Source of the DNA: Pacificitalea sp040119125
Lineage (GTDB): Bacteria; Pseudomonadota; Alphaproteobacteria; Rhodobacterales; Rhodobacteraceae
Direction: 5' to 3'
DNA length: 64,000 nucleotides
Assembly (NCBI GenBank): GCA_040119125.1
Contig: JBEDTR010000017.1
Span: forward strand, 372,001 to 436,000
Part shown: positions 57,692 through 64,000 of the stretch, piece after piece
Layout: every line of letters begins with the position of its first letter
Position numbering within the stretch: position 1 is the stretch's first letter
The notes under the pieces: model-generated
Told to the model about the DNA's origin: nothing
The model's database searches: none
What the model saw: only the letters and a program-made list of their open reading frames with translations
Position numbers and translations under genes: made by a program

Positions 57692-58387
57692 CCAGCCAAC
57701 CTGGATCGCAGAACTCACGCCGCCCTCGATATGATCGCGCAAAACGGCCTTCGCAGCCGGTGCGTCACGGGCCAGCGCGGCATCAAGCATCTTGTGATGT
57801 TGCTCTGATGCGATCTCGCCCCGGTTGGTCAGGACCCGGAACTGGTAGCGCAGGTATTTGTCAAAAACGACGCGGTGGATGTTGAGCAATTGCTCCGAAT
57901 GGCAGGCCGCAATCAGCGCCACATGAAATTCGCCGTCATACAGCCGCCAATGCTGAAGCGCCGTCATGTCGCCGGAATTGATCCGCTGCTCCATCCGATA
58001 CAGCCGGTGATGCGCCGCGATGACCCGGCCCTCCCATGCGGTATCGCCCCGGGCAAAGGACCGGTGCATGGCATGGCTTTCCAGCAAGATGCGCAATTCG
58101 GCCAGCTCGCGCAGATCGTCTTCGGAAATCGGGGCGGCGAAAAAGCCGCGCTGCCCTTCGGTGACAACGAACCCTTCCATCGTCAGCCGGTTAAGCGCCT
58201 CTCGCAGGGTCGAGGTGCTGGCGCCATAGGCCTCGCGCAATGCCGACAGCTTCAGCTTCTCGCCCGGCCCGTGGCGGCCAAAAATGATGTCGCGACGCAG
58301 CGCCCCGTAAAGGGATGCGCCGATCGAGGCGGGCTCGGTCACCTGCTGCATGATCTTCCTTGTCATTTCCCGACCCCGGCCTGCCAT
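57689..58387 (-). CDS. GntR/FadR-family (FCD) transcriptional regulator
   Basis: A 232-residue regulator. N-terminal winged helix (YGALRRDIIFGRHGPGEKLKLSALREAYGASTSTLREALNRLTMEGFVVTEGQRGFFAAP, residues ~22-80) and a C-terminal FCD ligand domain (LAELRILLESHAMHRSFARGDTAWEG ... YDGEFHVALIAACHSEQLLNIHRVVFDKYLRY, with the metal-binding His/Asp set). It stands between dctP and a second GntR gene and probably represses the TRAP genes until its organic acid ligand binds. Start options: ATG 58387, 58366 or 58351; the HTH begins after all three. Confidence 0.88.
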   Translation of the reverse strand: MAGRGREMTRKIMQQVTEPASIGASLYGALRRDIIFGRHGPGEKLKLSALREAYGASTSTLREALNRLTMEGFVVTEGQRGFFAAPISEDDLRELAELRILLESHAMHRSFARGDTAWEGRVIAAHHRLYRMEQRINSGDMTALQHWRLYDGEFHVALIAACHSEQLLNIHRVVFDKYLRYQFRVLTNRGEIASEQHHKMLDAALARDAPAAKAVLRDHIEGGVSSAIQVGW

Positions 58388-58483
58388 CCGCCTATGATCA
58401 GATCATGGCCAAAGGCGCTCGGGCGCGGTCCTCCCTCTCGGAGCGAGGAGAATAAGCGACATTCCGTGTCTGTCTACAGATTC

Positions 58484-58502
58484 TTGCATATAATCGATTT
58501 CA
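58484..58502. promoter_or_regulatory. Candidate GntR operator between the divergent regulators
   Basis: TTGCATATAATCGATTTCA contains the AATCGATT palindrome and repeats the elements found ahead of dctP. It lies 97 bp upstream of one GntR start and 56 bp upstream of the other. Confidence 0.4.
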
Positions 58503-58557
58503 GTGCCAAACCCTGCACTGTTCGGTCTTTGTCGGACACCACCGGGAGACAGCAGGG

Positions 58558-59325
58558 ATGGGCACCTATCGCGACGATCAACCCCGCGGAACCAGCACCG
58601 CGCATGACAGCACGGATGCGCCGCCCTCCAGATCGTCACGCCGCGCCAGCCGAGGCAGCGCCGGCAAGGCCACCCGCGCCAGCCGGGTCGCTCTTGAATT
58701 GCGCGATCTCATATTGCGCGGCGACCTGCCGCCCGGCTCGAAGGTGCATCTCGACCAGTTGCGCGAACGCTTCGGCGTGTCGCTCTCGCCAATGCGCGAG
58801 GCGGTCAGCCGCCTTGTTGCCGATGGCATCGTCGTGTTCGAGGACCAGCGTGGATATCGCATCGCCCCGGTCAGTCGCGACAATCTGACGGAGATCAGCC
58901 GCGTGCGCGCCGATCTGGAATCGCTCGCCCTGCGCTACGCCATCGCAGAAGCCGATCTGGACTGGGAGAGCGAAATCCTCGCCGCCCTGCACCGGGTCGA
59001 CCGCACGCCACGCGACAACGACGATCCCGCCCTGTTCGAGGCGTGGGAACAGGCGCATAGCGATTTTCACCAAGCGCTGATTGGCGGATGTGCCATGCCC
59101 ACCCTGCTTCGGTTCTGCGCCACGCTGCACCTGCAGACCGACCGCTATCGCCGCCTGCTTCTGCCCGGCACGCCGCTTGATGTGGATGTCGCAGCCGAAC
59201 ATGCCGCTATCGCCGATGCCGCCGTCGCGCGCGACACGGACCGCGCCGCCGAATTGCTGCGCGATCACATCCAGCGCAACGGCACCCTGCTGGCCGCGCG
59301 GATCGACCCCGATCCCGCAGATTGA
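58558..59325 (+). CDS. GntR/FadR-family (FCD) transcriptional regulator upstream of aroQ
   Basis: A 255-residue FCD regulator with a ~45-residue Ser/Arg-rich N-terminal tail. Winged helix: RVALELRDLILRGDLPPGSKVHLDQLRERFGVSLSPMREAVSRLVADGIVVFEDQRGYRIAPVS; FCD domain: ISRVRADLESLALRYAIAEADLDWESEILAALHRVDRTP ... ADADDPALFEAWEQAHSDFHQALIGG with conserved Asp/His ligand residues. It leads into aroQ 28 bp later, so it may autoregulate that operon and respond to a metabolite of the quinate/shikimate route. Divergent from the other GntR gene. Confidence 0.87.
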   Translation: MGTYRDDQPRGTSTAHDSTDAPPSRSSRRASRGSAGKATRASRVALELRDLILRGDLPPGSKVHLDQLRERFGVSLSPMREAVSRLVADGIVVFEDQRGYRIAPVSRDNLTEISRVRADLESLALRYAIAEADLDWESEILAALHRVDRTPRDNDDPALFEAWEQAHSDFHQALIGGCAMPTLLRFCATLHLQTDRYRRLLLPGTPLDVDVAAEHAAIADAAVARDTDRAAELLRDHIQRNGTLLAARIDPDPAD

Positions 59326-59352
59326 TCACTCCCCGAAAGAAGAGACCCCCCC

Positions 59353-59805
59353 ATGTCCCCCATGCCCCCCATGATCCACATCATCAACGGCCCGAACCTG
59401 AACCTGCTGGGCAAGCGCCAGCCCGATGTCTACGGCTATTCCACCCTCGAAGATGTCGAAACGGGCTGTCGCGAGGTGGCGGATGAATTCGGGCTTGAGT
59501 GCAAGCTGCTGCAATCGAACTGGGAAGGCCAGATCGTCGATTGGATCCACGAGGCCCGCGAATCCGCCGCCGGGATCATCATCAACCCCGGCGCATTGAC
59601 CCATACGTCGGTCGCGGTGCTCGACGCGCTCAACACCTTCGAGGGTCAGGTGTTCGAGGTGCATATCTCCAATGTCCACAAACGCGAGAGCTTCCGCCAC
59701 CACAGCTATGTCAGCCTGCGCGCAGATGGCGTGATGGCCGGGTTCGGCATCGAGGGCTACGCGCTCGCCATGCGCCGCATGGGCAATCTGCTGGGTCAGC
59801 GCTGA
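59353..59805 (+). CDS. aroQ: Type II 3-dehydroquinate dehydratase
   Basis: A 150-residue type II dehydroquinase. Conserved: IHIINGPNLNLLGKRQPDVYGYSTLEDVETGCREVADEFGLECKLLQSNWEGQIVDWIHEARESAAGIIINPGALTHTSVAVLDAL (catalytic Tyr near YG, His in THTS) and VFEVHISNVHKRESFRHHSYVSLRADGVMAGFGIEGYALAMRRM. It interconverts 3-dehydroquinate and 3-dehydroshikimate. In this setting (GntR regulator, quinate/shikimate dehydrogenase, TRAP transporter) a catabolic role is likely, though biosynthetic use cannot be excluded. Confidence 0.95.
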   Translation: MSPMPPMIHIINGPNLNLLGKRQPDVYGYSTLEDVETGCREVADEFGLECKLLQSNWEGQIVDWIHEARESAAGIIINPGALTHTSVAVLDALNTFEGQVFEVHISNVHKRESFRHHSYVSLRADGVMAGFGIEGYALAMRRMGNLLGQR

Positions 59806-59824
59806 TCGCGGCGCTGTCCCTTTA

Positions 59825-59867
59825 GCGGGTCCGTTCAGCACAATGGGAGCGGGCCCGCGGGTATTTT
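59825..59867 (+). terminator. Probable terminator after aroQ
   Basis: GCGGGTCC and GGGCCCGC pair (with one G-T) across an 18-base loop and are followed by GGGTATTTTATG. Located 19 bp beyond the aroQ stop. Confidence 0.5.
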
Positions 59868-59923
59868 ATGGGCGAGTGGTCCTGTCCAGTCTGAGAGCGC
59901 GCATGACCCCAAATCGCCAGCCA

Positions 59924-59954
59924 GCCGGGCCGGGTTGACGCTGCCCGGCCCGGC
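59924..59954. other. Perfect 11-bp inverted repeat with TTGACG in its loop, ahead of the oxidase operon
   Basis: GCCGGGCCGGG and CCCGGCCCGGC are perfect complements around a 9-base loop TTGACGCTG. It lies in the ~295-bp gap between aroQ and the subunit II gene. It could be the real aroQ terminator, a protein site, or a promoter in a cruciform-prone arm; no clear -10 follows the TTGACG. Confidence 0.45.
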
Positions 59955-60101
59955 GTCGCCTTCCGCACGGGTTGCTCCGCCAAGCGCCCCACGAGCGGGC
60001 GCGTAGAATGGTGTTCCACTCCCCCACATCACATTCGTTCACTTTTTTTCGGAACCACGCTGCGTTGCGGCGGTTAGCCCTTGGGACAGACGGCGCGGCA
60101 G

Positions 60102-61136
60102 ATGAACTCCGACAAACACAACGACCATTCACCGGGTATTTTCTCCATGCGGCGCAAAGCTTTGCGCGGCGTGGCGTTGATGTGCCTGCCGCTGAGCCTC
60201 GCGGCCTGCGATTTCCGTCAATCCGCGCTGGCGCCTGCCGGGCGCGATGCCGATACGCTGGCCGACCTGTTCTGGGTGCTGCTGATCGGCGCGGTCGTGC
60301 TGTGGCTGCTGATGAACGGGCTGATCTTCTACCTGACCCGCATCAATATCGCGAGCCTGCCCCGCCGTTGGGCCAATCGGCTGATCATCGGCGGAGGCAT
60401 CATCTTTCCGACGGTCGTCTTGTCGGTGCTGCTGGTCTACGCCCTGTCGATCATGCCCGACCAGCGCGCGCCCGGTGACGGGCTGACCCTGCGGGTCACG
60501 GGGGAGCAATGGTGGTGGCGGGTCGAGTATCTCCCCGAAGGCCGCGACGAGCCGATCATTTCCGCCAATGAGATCCGCCTGCCCACTGAGGCGCGCGCCG
60601 ATATCCTGCTGGATGCGAAACGCGTGATCCACAGCTTCTGGATTCCTGCGCTCGGCGGCAAGATGGACATGTTTCCGGGCCGTGAAACCCGGATGTCGCT
60701 GGAGCCGCACACCCCCGGCGTCTATCGCGGGCAATGCGCCGAATTCTGCGGCGAAAGCCACGCGAAAATGGCGTTCGAGGCGGTGGTGATGACCCCCGAT
60801 GATTTCGACGCCTGGCTGCAAAACGAAGCCGCCGATGCCCTCCCCCCCACTGGCGCCGAAGCCACACGCGGCGCGGAGCTTTTCGCCACCGAAGGCTGCG
60901 GCGCCTGTCACGCGATCCGGGGCACTGAGCATCGCGGTCAGGTCGGACCGGATCTGACCCATATCGGCACGCGCCAGTCGCTGGCCGCCGGATCGCTGGG
61001 CACCGACCGCGCCGATTTCCTGCGCTGGCTGCGCGACCCGGACGCGATCAAGCCCGGCGTCGAGATGCCCGGCTATGACCACCTGCCGCCGGAAGATCTG
61101 GCCGCGCTGACCGCCTATTTGATGGGGCTGGAATGA
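60102..61136 (+). CDS. Cytochrome c oxidase subunit II with fused cytochrome c domain
   Basis: A 344-residue subunit II of a caa3-type oxidase. Features in order: a lipoprotein-like signal (ALRGVALMCLPLSLAAC), transmembrane helices DLFWVLLIGAVVLWLLMNGLIFYL and LIIGGGIIFPTVVLSVLLVYALSIM, the Cu-A domain with EQWWWRVEYLP, VIHSFWIPALGGKMDMFPGR and CAEFCGESHAKM (Cys/His/Met ligands), and a C-terminal cytochrome c domain with the CxxCH heme site GCGACHAIRGTEH, VGPDLTHIGTRQSLAAG, and a Met ligand in GVEMPGYDHL. It accepts electrons from soluble cytochrome c or its fused domain and passes them to subunit I. Start: ATG 60102 or 60147. Confidence 0.9.
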   Translation: MNSDKHNDHSPGIFSMRRKALRGVALMCLPLSLAACDFRQSALAPAGRDADTLADLFWVLLIGAVVLWLLMNGLIFYLTRINIASLPRRWANRLIIGGGIIFPTVVLSVLLVYALSIMPDQRAPGDGLTLRVTGEQWWWRVEYLPEGRDEPIISANEIRLPTEARADILLDAKRVIHSFWIPALGGKMDMFPGRETRMSLEPHTPGVYRGQCAEFCGESHAKMAFEAVVMTPDDFDAWLQNEAADALPPTGAEATRGAELFATEGCGACHAIRGTEHRGQVGPDLTHIGTRQSLAAGSLGTDRADFLRWLRDPDAIKPGVEMPGYDHLPPEDLAALTAYLMGLE

Positions 61137-63796
61137 CCGACGAGACCGACCACAGCCGCGAATCCCGTGCGCAGGACGACCTGCCGCGCGACGAAACCCA
61201 CCCCACCGCCTCCCATGAGGAGCCCGCAGAGCCGCGCGGCCACCGCGCCGACGACCGCGCCCCCGAAGGCCCCTACCCGCCGACCGAGGAGATGCTCGAA
61301 GAGCCGGTCGATGCGGAAGTGCAGAAAGAACAGGTCGCCCGCCTGCGCAAGGCATGGCAGACCCCGCGCGGCTGGCGCTATATTTCCGCCGTCAACAACA
61401 CCGAGGTCGGCGTTTGGTATTCGCTTACGGCGTTTGGCTTCATGCTGATCGCGGGGGTCATGGCATTGATGATGCGCACCCAATTGGCGGTGCCCGAAAA
61501 CGATCTGATCAGCGCGGATCGCTTCAACCAACTGTTCACGATGCATGGCTCCGCCATGATGTTCCTGTTCGCCGTGCCGATGTTCGAGGCGATCTCGATC
61601 CTGATCCTGCCGGGCATCCTCGGCGCGCGCGACATGCCATTCCCGAGGCTCTCGGCCTATGGTTACTGGTGTTTCCTGATCGGCGGGATATTCGTCATCG
61701 GGTCGATCTTCTTTGACAGCGCGCCCAATTCCGGCTGGTTCATGTATCCGCCACTGGCGACGCAGGCCGAAGGCATCGGCTCCGACGTCTGGCTGTTGGG
61801 TCTGTCCTTTATCGAGGTGGCGTCCATCGCGGCGGCGGTCGAATTGATCGTCGGCGCATTGAAATGCCGCCCCCCCGGCATGCGCGTCAACATCATGCCG
61901 CTATACGCATGGTATGTGATGGTCGTGGGCGGGATGATCCTATTCGCCTTCCCGCCGCTGATCGCCGGGGATTTCCTGTTCGAGATGGAGCGCAGCCTCG
62001 ACTGGCCGTTCTTCGACCCCGAGCGCGGCGGCGACCCGATGCTGTGGCAGCACCTGTTCTGGATTTTTGGCCATCCGGAGGTCTACATCATTTTCCTGCC
62101 CTCCATCGCCATTGCCGCGATGGTGGTGCCGACAATGGCCCGGCGTCCGATCGTCGGCTATTCGTGGATCGTGCTATCGGCCGTGGGCACCGGGTTTCTA
62201 AGCTTCGGGCTCTGGGTGCATCACATGTTCACCACCGGCCTGCCCAATATCTCGCTTGGGTTCTTCTCCGCCGCATCCGAGGCAGTGGTGATCCCGACCG
62301 GCATCCAGATCTTTGCCTTTGTCGCCACGCTGATGGTAGGCCGGGTGAAGATCAGCCTGCCGATGTTGTGGATCGCGGGCGCGCTGGCGGTCTTTACCGC
62401 AGGCGGCCTGACAGGCGTGATGCTGGCGCTGGCGCCCTTCGATTGGCAGGTGCATGACAGCTACTTCATCGTGGCGCATCTGCATTACACCCTCTTCGGC
62501 GGCATGGTGTTTCCGGTGATCGCGGGGATCTATTACTTCTACCCGTTCCTCGCCAAGAAGATGATGAGCGAGCGTCTGGGCCGTTGGTCGTTCTGGCTGA
62601 CCTTCACCGGGTTCAACATCTGCTTCCTGCCGATGCATCTGACCGGCCTGCTGGGCATGCCGCGCCGGGTCTATACCTATCCCGGCGATCTGGGCTGGGA
62701 CTGGCTGAACATGGTCTCCACCGTCGGCGCCTTCATCCTTGCCGCCGGGATATTGACCTTTGCGTGGGATCTGGTGCGCCCGAAGGGCCGTCAGCCGCAG
62801 GTGCCGCGCAATCCTTGGGACGCGGGCACAATCGAATGGACCCATGATGTGCCGGGCGAGGCATGGGGCGTGCGCTCCATCCCCCATATCACCAGCCGCT
62901 ACCCGCTCTGGGATCAGCCGAAGCTGGTCGAGAGGATGGATGCCGGGCGCTACTACCTGCCCGATGCCGAAGAAGGCCTGCGCGAGACGCTCATCACCAC
63001 CGTTATCGACGCCAAGCCCATTCAGGTGCAGCGCGTCACCGGCCCCGCTTGGATCACATTGATGGCGGCGGGGTTCACGGGCGGGGCGTTCATCTTGCCG
63101 ACCTTCTCGCTTTATGCACCGGCCATCGTGTCGGGGGCCTTTGCGGTGGTCTGCATCCTCTACTGGCTGTGGACCGCGACCGCCCGCGTGCCGGAGCACG
63201 AAATGAAGGATGTGGGTCTGGGCCTGCGCCTGCCGACCTATGCATCCGGCCCCCGCGCCGTGGGCTGGTGGGCGATGTGGATCACCATGCTGGGCGACGC
63301 GACGGCCTTTGCCTCGCTCATTTTCGGGATCTTCTTCTATTGGACCGCCAATACCAGCTTCCCGCCGCCGGGGGCGACCCATGCCAATGGTGTGCTGGTC
63401 GCACTGGCCACCGTGCTGCTGGTGGGGGCCTGGGCCGCCACGCTGGGCGCGCGCGAAACCAATCGCCGGGGCGCGGTGCCGGTGGCGCGCGGCTTGCTGG
63501 GCGTGGCGCTGCTATTGACCGTTGCGGGCGGCGCCAGCCTGATCATTTCGGTGCTGGAGCTTGAACCCACCACCCATGTCTACCCCGCCATGATGTGCGC
63601 GCTGGTGGTCTGGATTTCCGCCCATCTGATCGCGGGCGCGGTGATGCAGGGCTACTGCCTTGTCGGCTCAATCTTTGGCAAGCTGACGCCGCGCCACGAT
63701 GCCGACATCTGGAACGTCACGCTGTTTTGGCATTTCCTCACCATCTCCATCGTTGTGACGGGGCTGATGATCGGCCTGTTCCCGAGGATGCTGTGA
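61133..63796 (+). CDS. Cytochrome c oxidase subunit I-III fusion
   Basis: An 887-residue fused polypeptide: an acidic/His-rich N-terminal tail (~85 residues), subunit I (~90-600) and subunit III (~620-887). Subunit I holds the heme-a His in FTMHGSAMMF, the Cu-B/cross-link site WIFGHPEVYIIFLPS, HHMFTTGLP and HLHYTLFGGMVF. Subunit III shows WAMWITMLGDATAFASLIFGIFFYWT and the final helices to FWHFLTISIVVTGLMIGLFPRML. The fused I-III form, with a fused cytochrome c subunit II upstream (4-bp overlap), is a known arrangement for caa3-type oxidases. Proton pumping in the plasma membrane. Confidence 0.93.
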   Translation: MTDETDHSRESRAQDDLPRDETHPTASHEEPAEPRGHRADDRAPEGPYPPTEEMLEEPVDAEVQKEQVARLRKAWQTPRGWRYISAVNNTEVGVWYSLTAFGFMLIAGVMALMMRTQLAVPENDLISADRFNQLFTMHGSAMMFLFAVPMFEAISILILPGILGARDMPFPRLSAYGYWCFLIGGIFVIGSIFFDSAPNSGWFMYPPLATQAEGIGSDVWLLGLSFIEVASIAAAVELIVGALKCRPPGMRVNIMPLYAWYVMVVGGMILFAFPPLIAGDFLFEMERSLDWPFFDPERGGDPMLWQHLFWIFGHPEVYIIFLPSIAIAAMVVPTMARRPIVGYSWIVLSAVGTGFLSFGLWVHHMFTTGLPNISLGFFSAASEAVVIPTGIQIFAFVATLMVGRVKISLPMLWIAGALAVFTAGGLTGVMLALAPFDWQVHDSYFIVAHLHYTLFGGMVFPVIAGIYYFYPFLAKKMMSERLGRWSFWLTFTGFNICFLPMHLTGLLGMPRRVYTYPGDLGWDWLNMVSTVGAFILAAGILTFAWDLVRPKGRQPQVPRNPWDAGTIEWTHDVPGEAWGVRSIPHITSRYPLWDQPKLVERMDAGRYYLPDAEEGLRETLITTVIDAKPIQVQRVTGPAWITLMAAGFTGGAFILPTFSLYAPAIVSGAFAVVCILYWLWTATARVPEHEMKDVGLGLRLPTYASGPRAVGWWAMWITMLGDATAFASLIFGIFFYWTANTSFPPPGATHANGVLVALATVLLVGAWAATLGARETNRRGAVPVARGLLGVALLLTVAGGASLIISVLELEPTTHVYPAMMCALVVWISAHLIAGAVMQGYCLVGSIFGKLTPRHDADIWNVTLFWHFLTISIVVTGLMIGLFPRML

Positions 63797-64000
63797 TGTC
63801 CGACCCGCAGGATCATACGCCGCAGGATCACACCACCTCGCAGGGCGCGAAACCCCCGCCGCAGGGCGCAAAACCACCGCCGCAGGATGAACGCGCCCCG
63901 CGCACCGATGAGGAACGCCGCGCCTTTGCCGAGGAACGCGAAAGCCTGTGGCGCATCACCCTCGCCCCTACCGCATGGGCGATGCATTTCGTCGTGAGCT
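63796..64000 (+). CDS. Partial membrane-associated protein of the oxidase operon (truncated by window end)
   Basis: The first 68 residues of a protein whose ATG overlaps the oxidase stop by one base (TGATG). The N-terminus is Pro/Gln-rich with a repeated QGAKPPPQ unit (residues ~17-32), then EERRAFAEERESLWRITLAPTAWAMHFVVS, which looks like the start of a membrane segment. In this position a small oxidase assembly or cytochrome-like membrane protein is usual. No family can be set from the fragment. Confidence 0.6.
   Translation, partial: MSDPQDHTPQDHTTSQGAKPPPQGAKPPPQDERAPRTDEERRAFAEERESLWRITLAPTAWAMHFVVS

Overview
The window is GC-rich chromosomal DNA from an alphaproteobacterium, almost certainly a Rhodobacterales (Rhodobacteraceae/roseobacter-type) organism. 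The support is the gene content: a RamA/RACo-like reactivase beside a pterin-binding methyltransferase, an HNOBA-GGDEF/H-NOX pair, DUF3572 next to a PleD-like protein, rluD-rpoH, DUF6476, DUF1127, YrhK inside a urease accessory operon, and TRAP transporters. No phage, IS element or CRISPR array was seen; most of it reads as core genome with a few accessory patches.

Layout. 1-4.3 kb: start of a Ppx/GppA phosphatase, then a one-carbon/cobalamin block (small 'virulence factor' domain protein, methyl-THF:corrinoid methyltransferase, [2Fe-2S] reactivase) and tRNA-Gly(CCC). 4.4-10.7 kb: an AT-richer lipoprotein, the zwf-pgl-pgi sugar-phosphate operon with a tandem palindromic operator candidate, a divergent radical SAM protein and a thioesterase. 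10.9-15.8 kb: a c-di-GMP region with HNOBA-GGDEF plus a histidine-less H-NOX, a HAD phosphatase and DUF3572, facing a PleD-like cyclase whose receivers have lost their phosphoacceptors. 15.8-25.2 kb: oxidoreductase, rpoH, rluD, tRNA-Val(CAC), an HU-like protein, a second AT-richer lipoprotein, lon and an old yellow enzyme. 25.4-35.5 kb: a very acidic repetitive OmpA protein, an orphan CoxE/MoxR pair, a possible pseudo-hydrolase, ureE-yrhK-ureF-ureG without urease structural genes, an exported unknown and a DUF1127 protein.

36-50 kb: lysC-ptsP, four tandem copies of a roughly 204-bp self-complementary repeat, aspS, an overlooked 22-residue peptide gene, TusA-like protein, SDR, aminotransferase, bolA-grxD, a DUF1800-DUF1501 pair, a GNAT enzyme and a small membrane protein. 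50-60 kb: two catabolic islands, first a LysR regulator with gcdH and a CoA-transferase (glutarate/glutaryl-CoA use), then a TRAP transporter (dctPQM) with quinate/shikimate dehydrogenase, two GntR regulators and type II dehydroquinase. 60-64 kb: a terminal oxidase operon encoding subunit II with a fused cytochrome c domain, a fused subunit I-III, and the start of a third gene cut by the window end.

Functional links: central carbon and redox supply (zwf-pgl-pgi), proteostasis (rpoH, lon, HU-like), c-di-GMP signalling with degenerate sensory inputs, Fe-S handling (BolA-Grx4), and dicarboxylate/alicyclic acid catabolism. The best candidates for something undescribed are the tandem structured repeat before aspS, the histidine-less H-NOX with its cyclase partner, the pseudo-receiver PleD homologue, and the 22-residue peptide.
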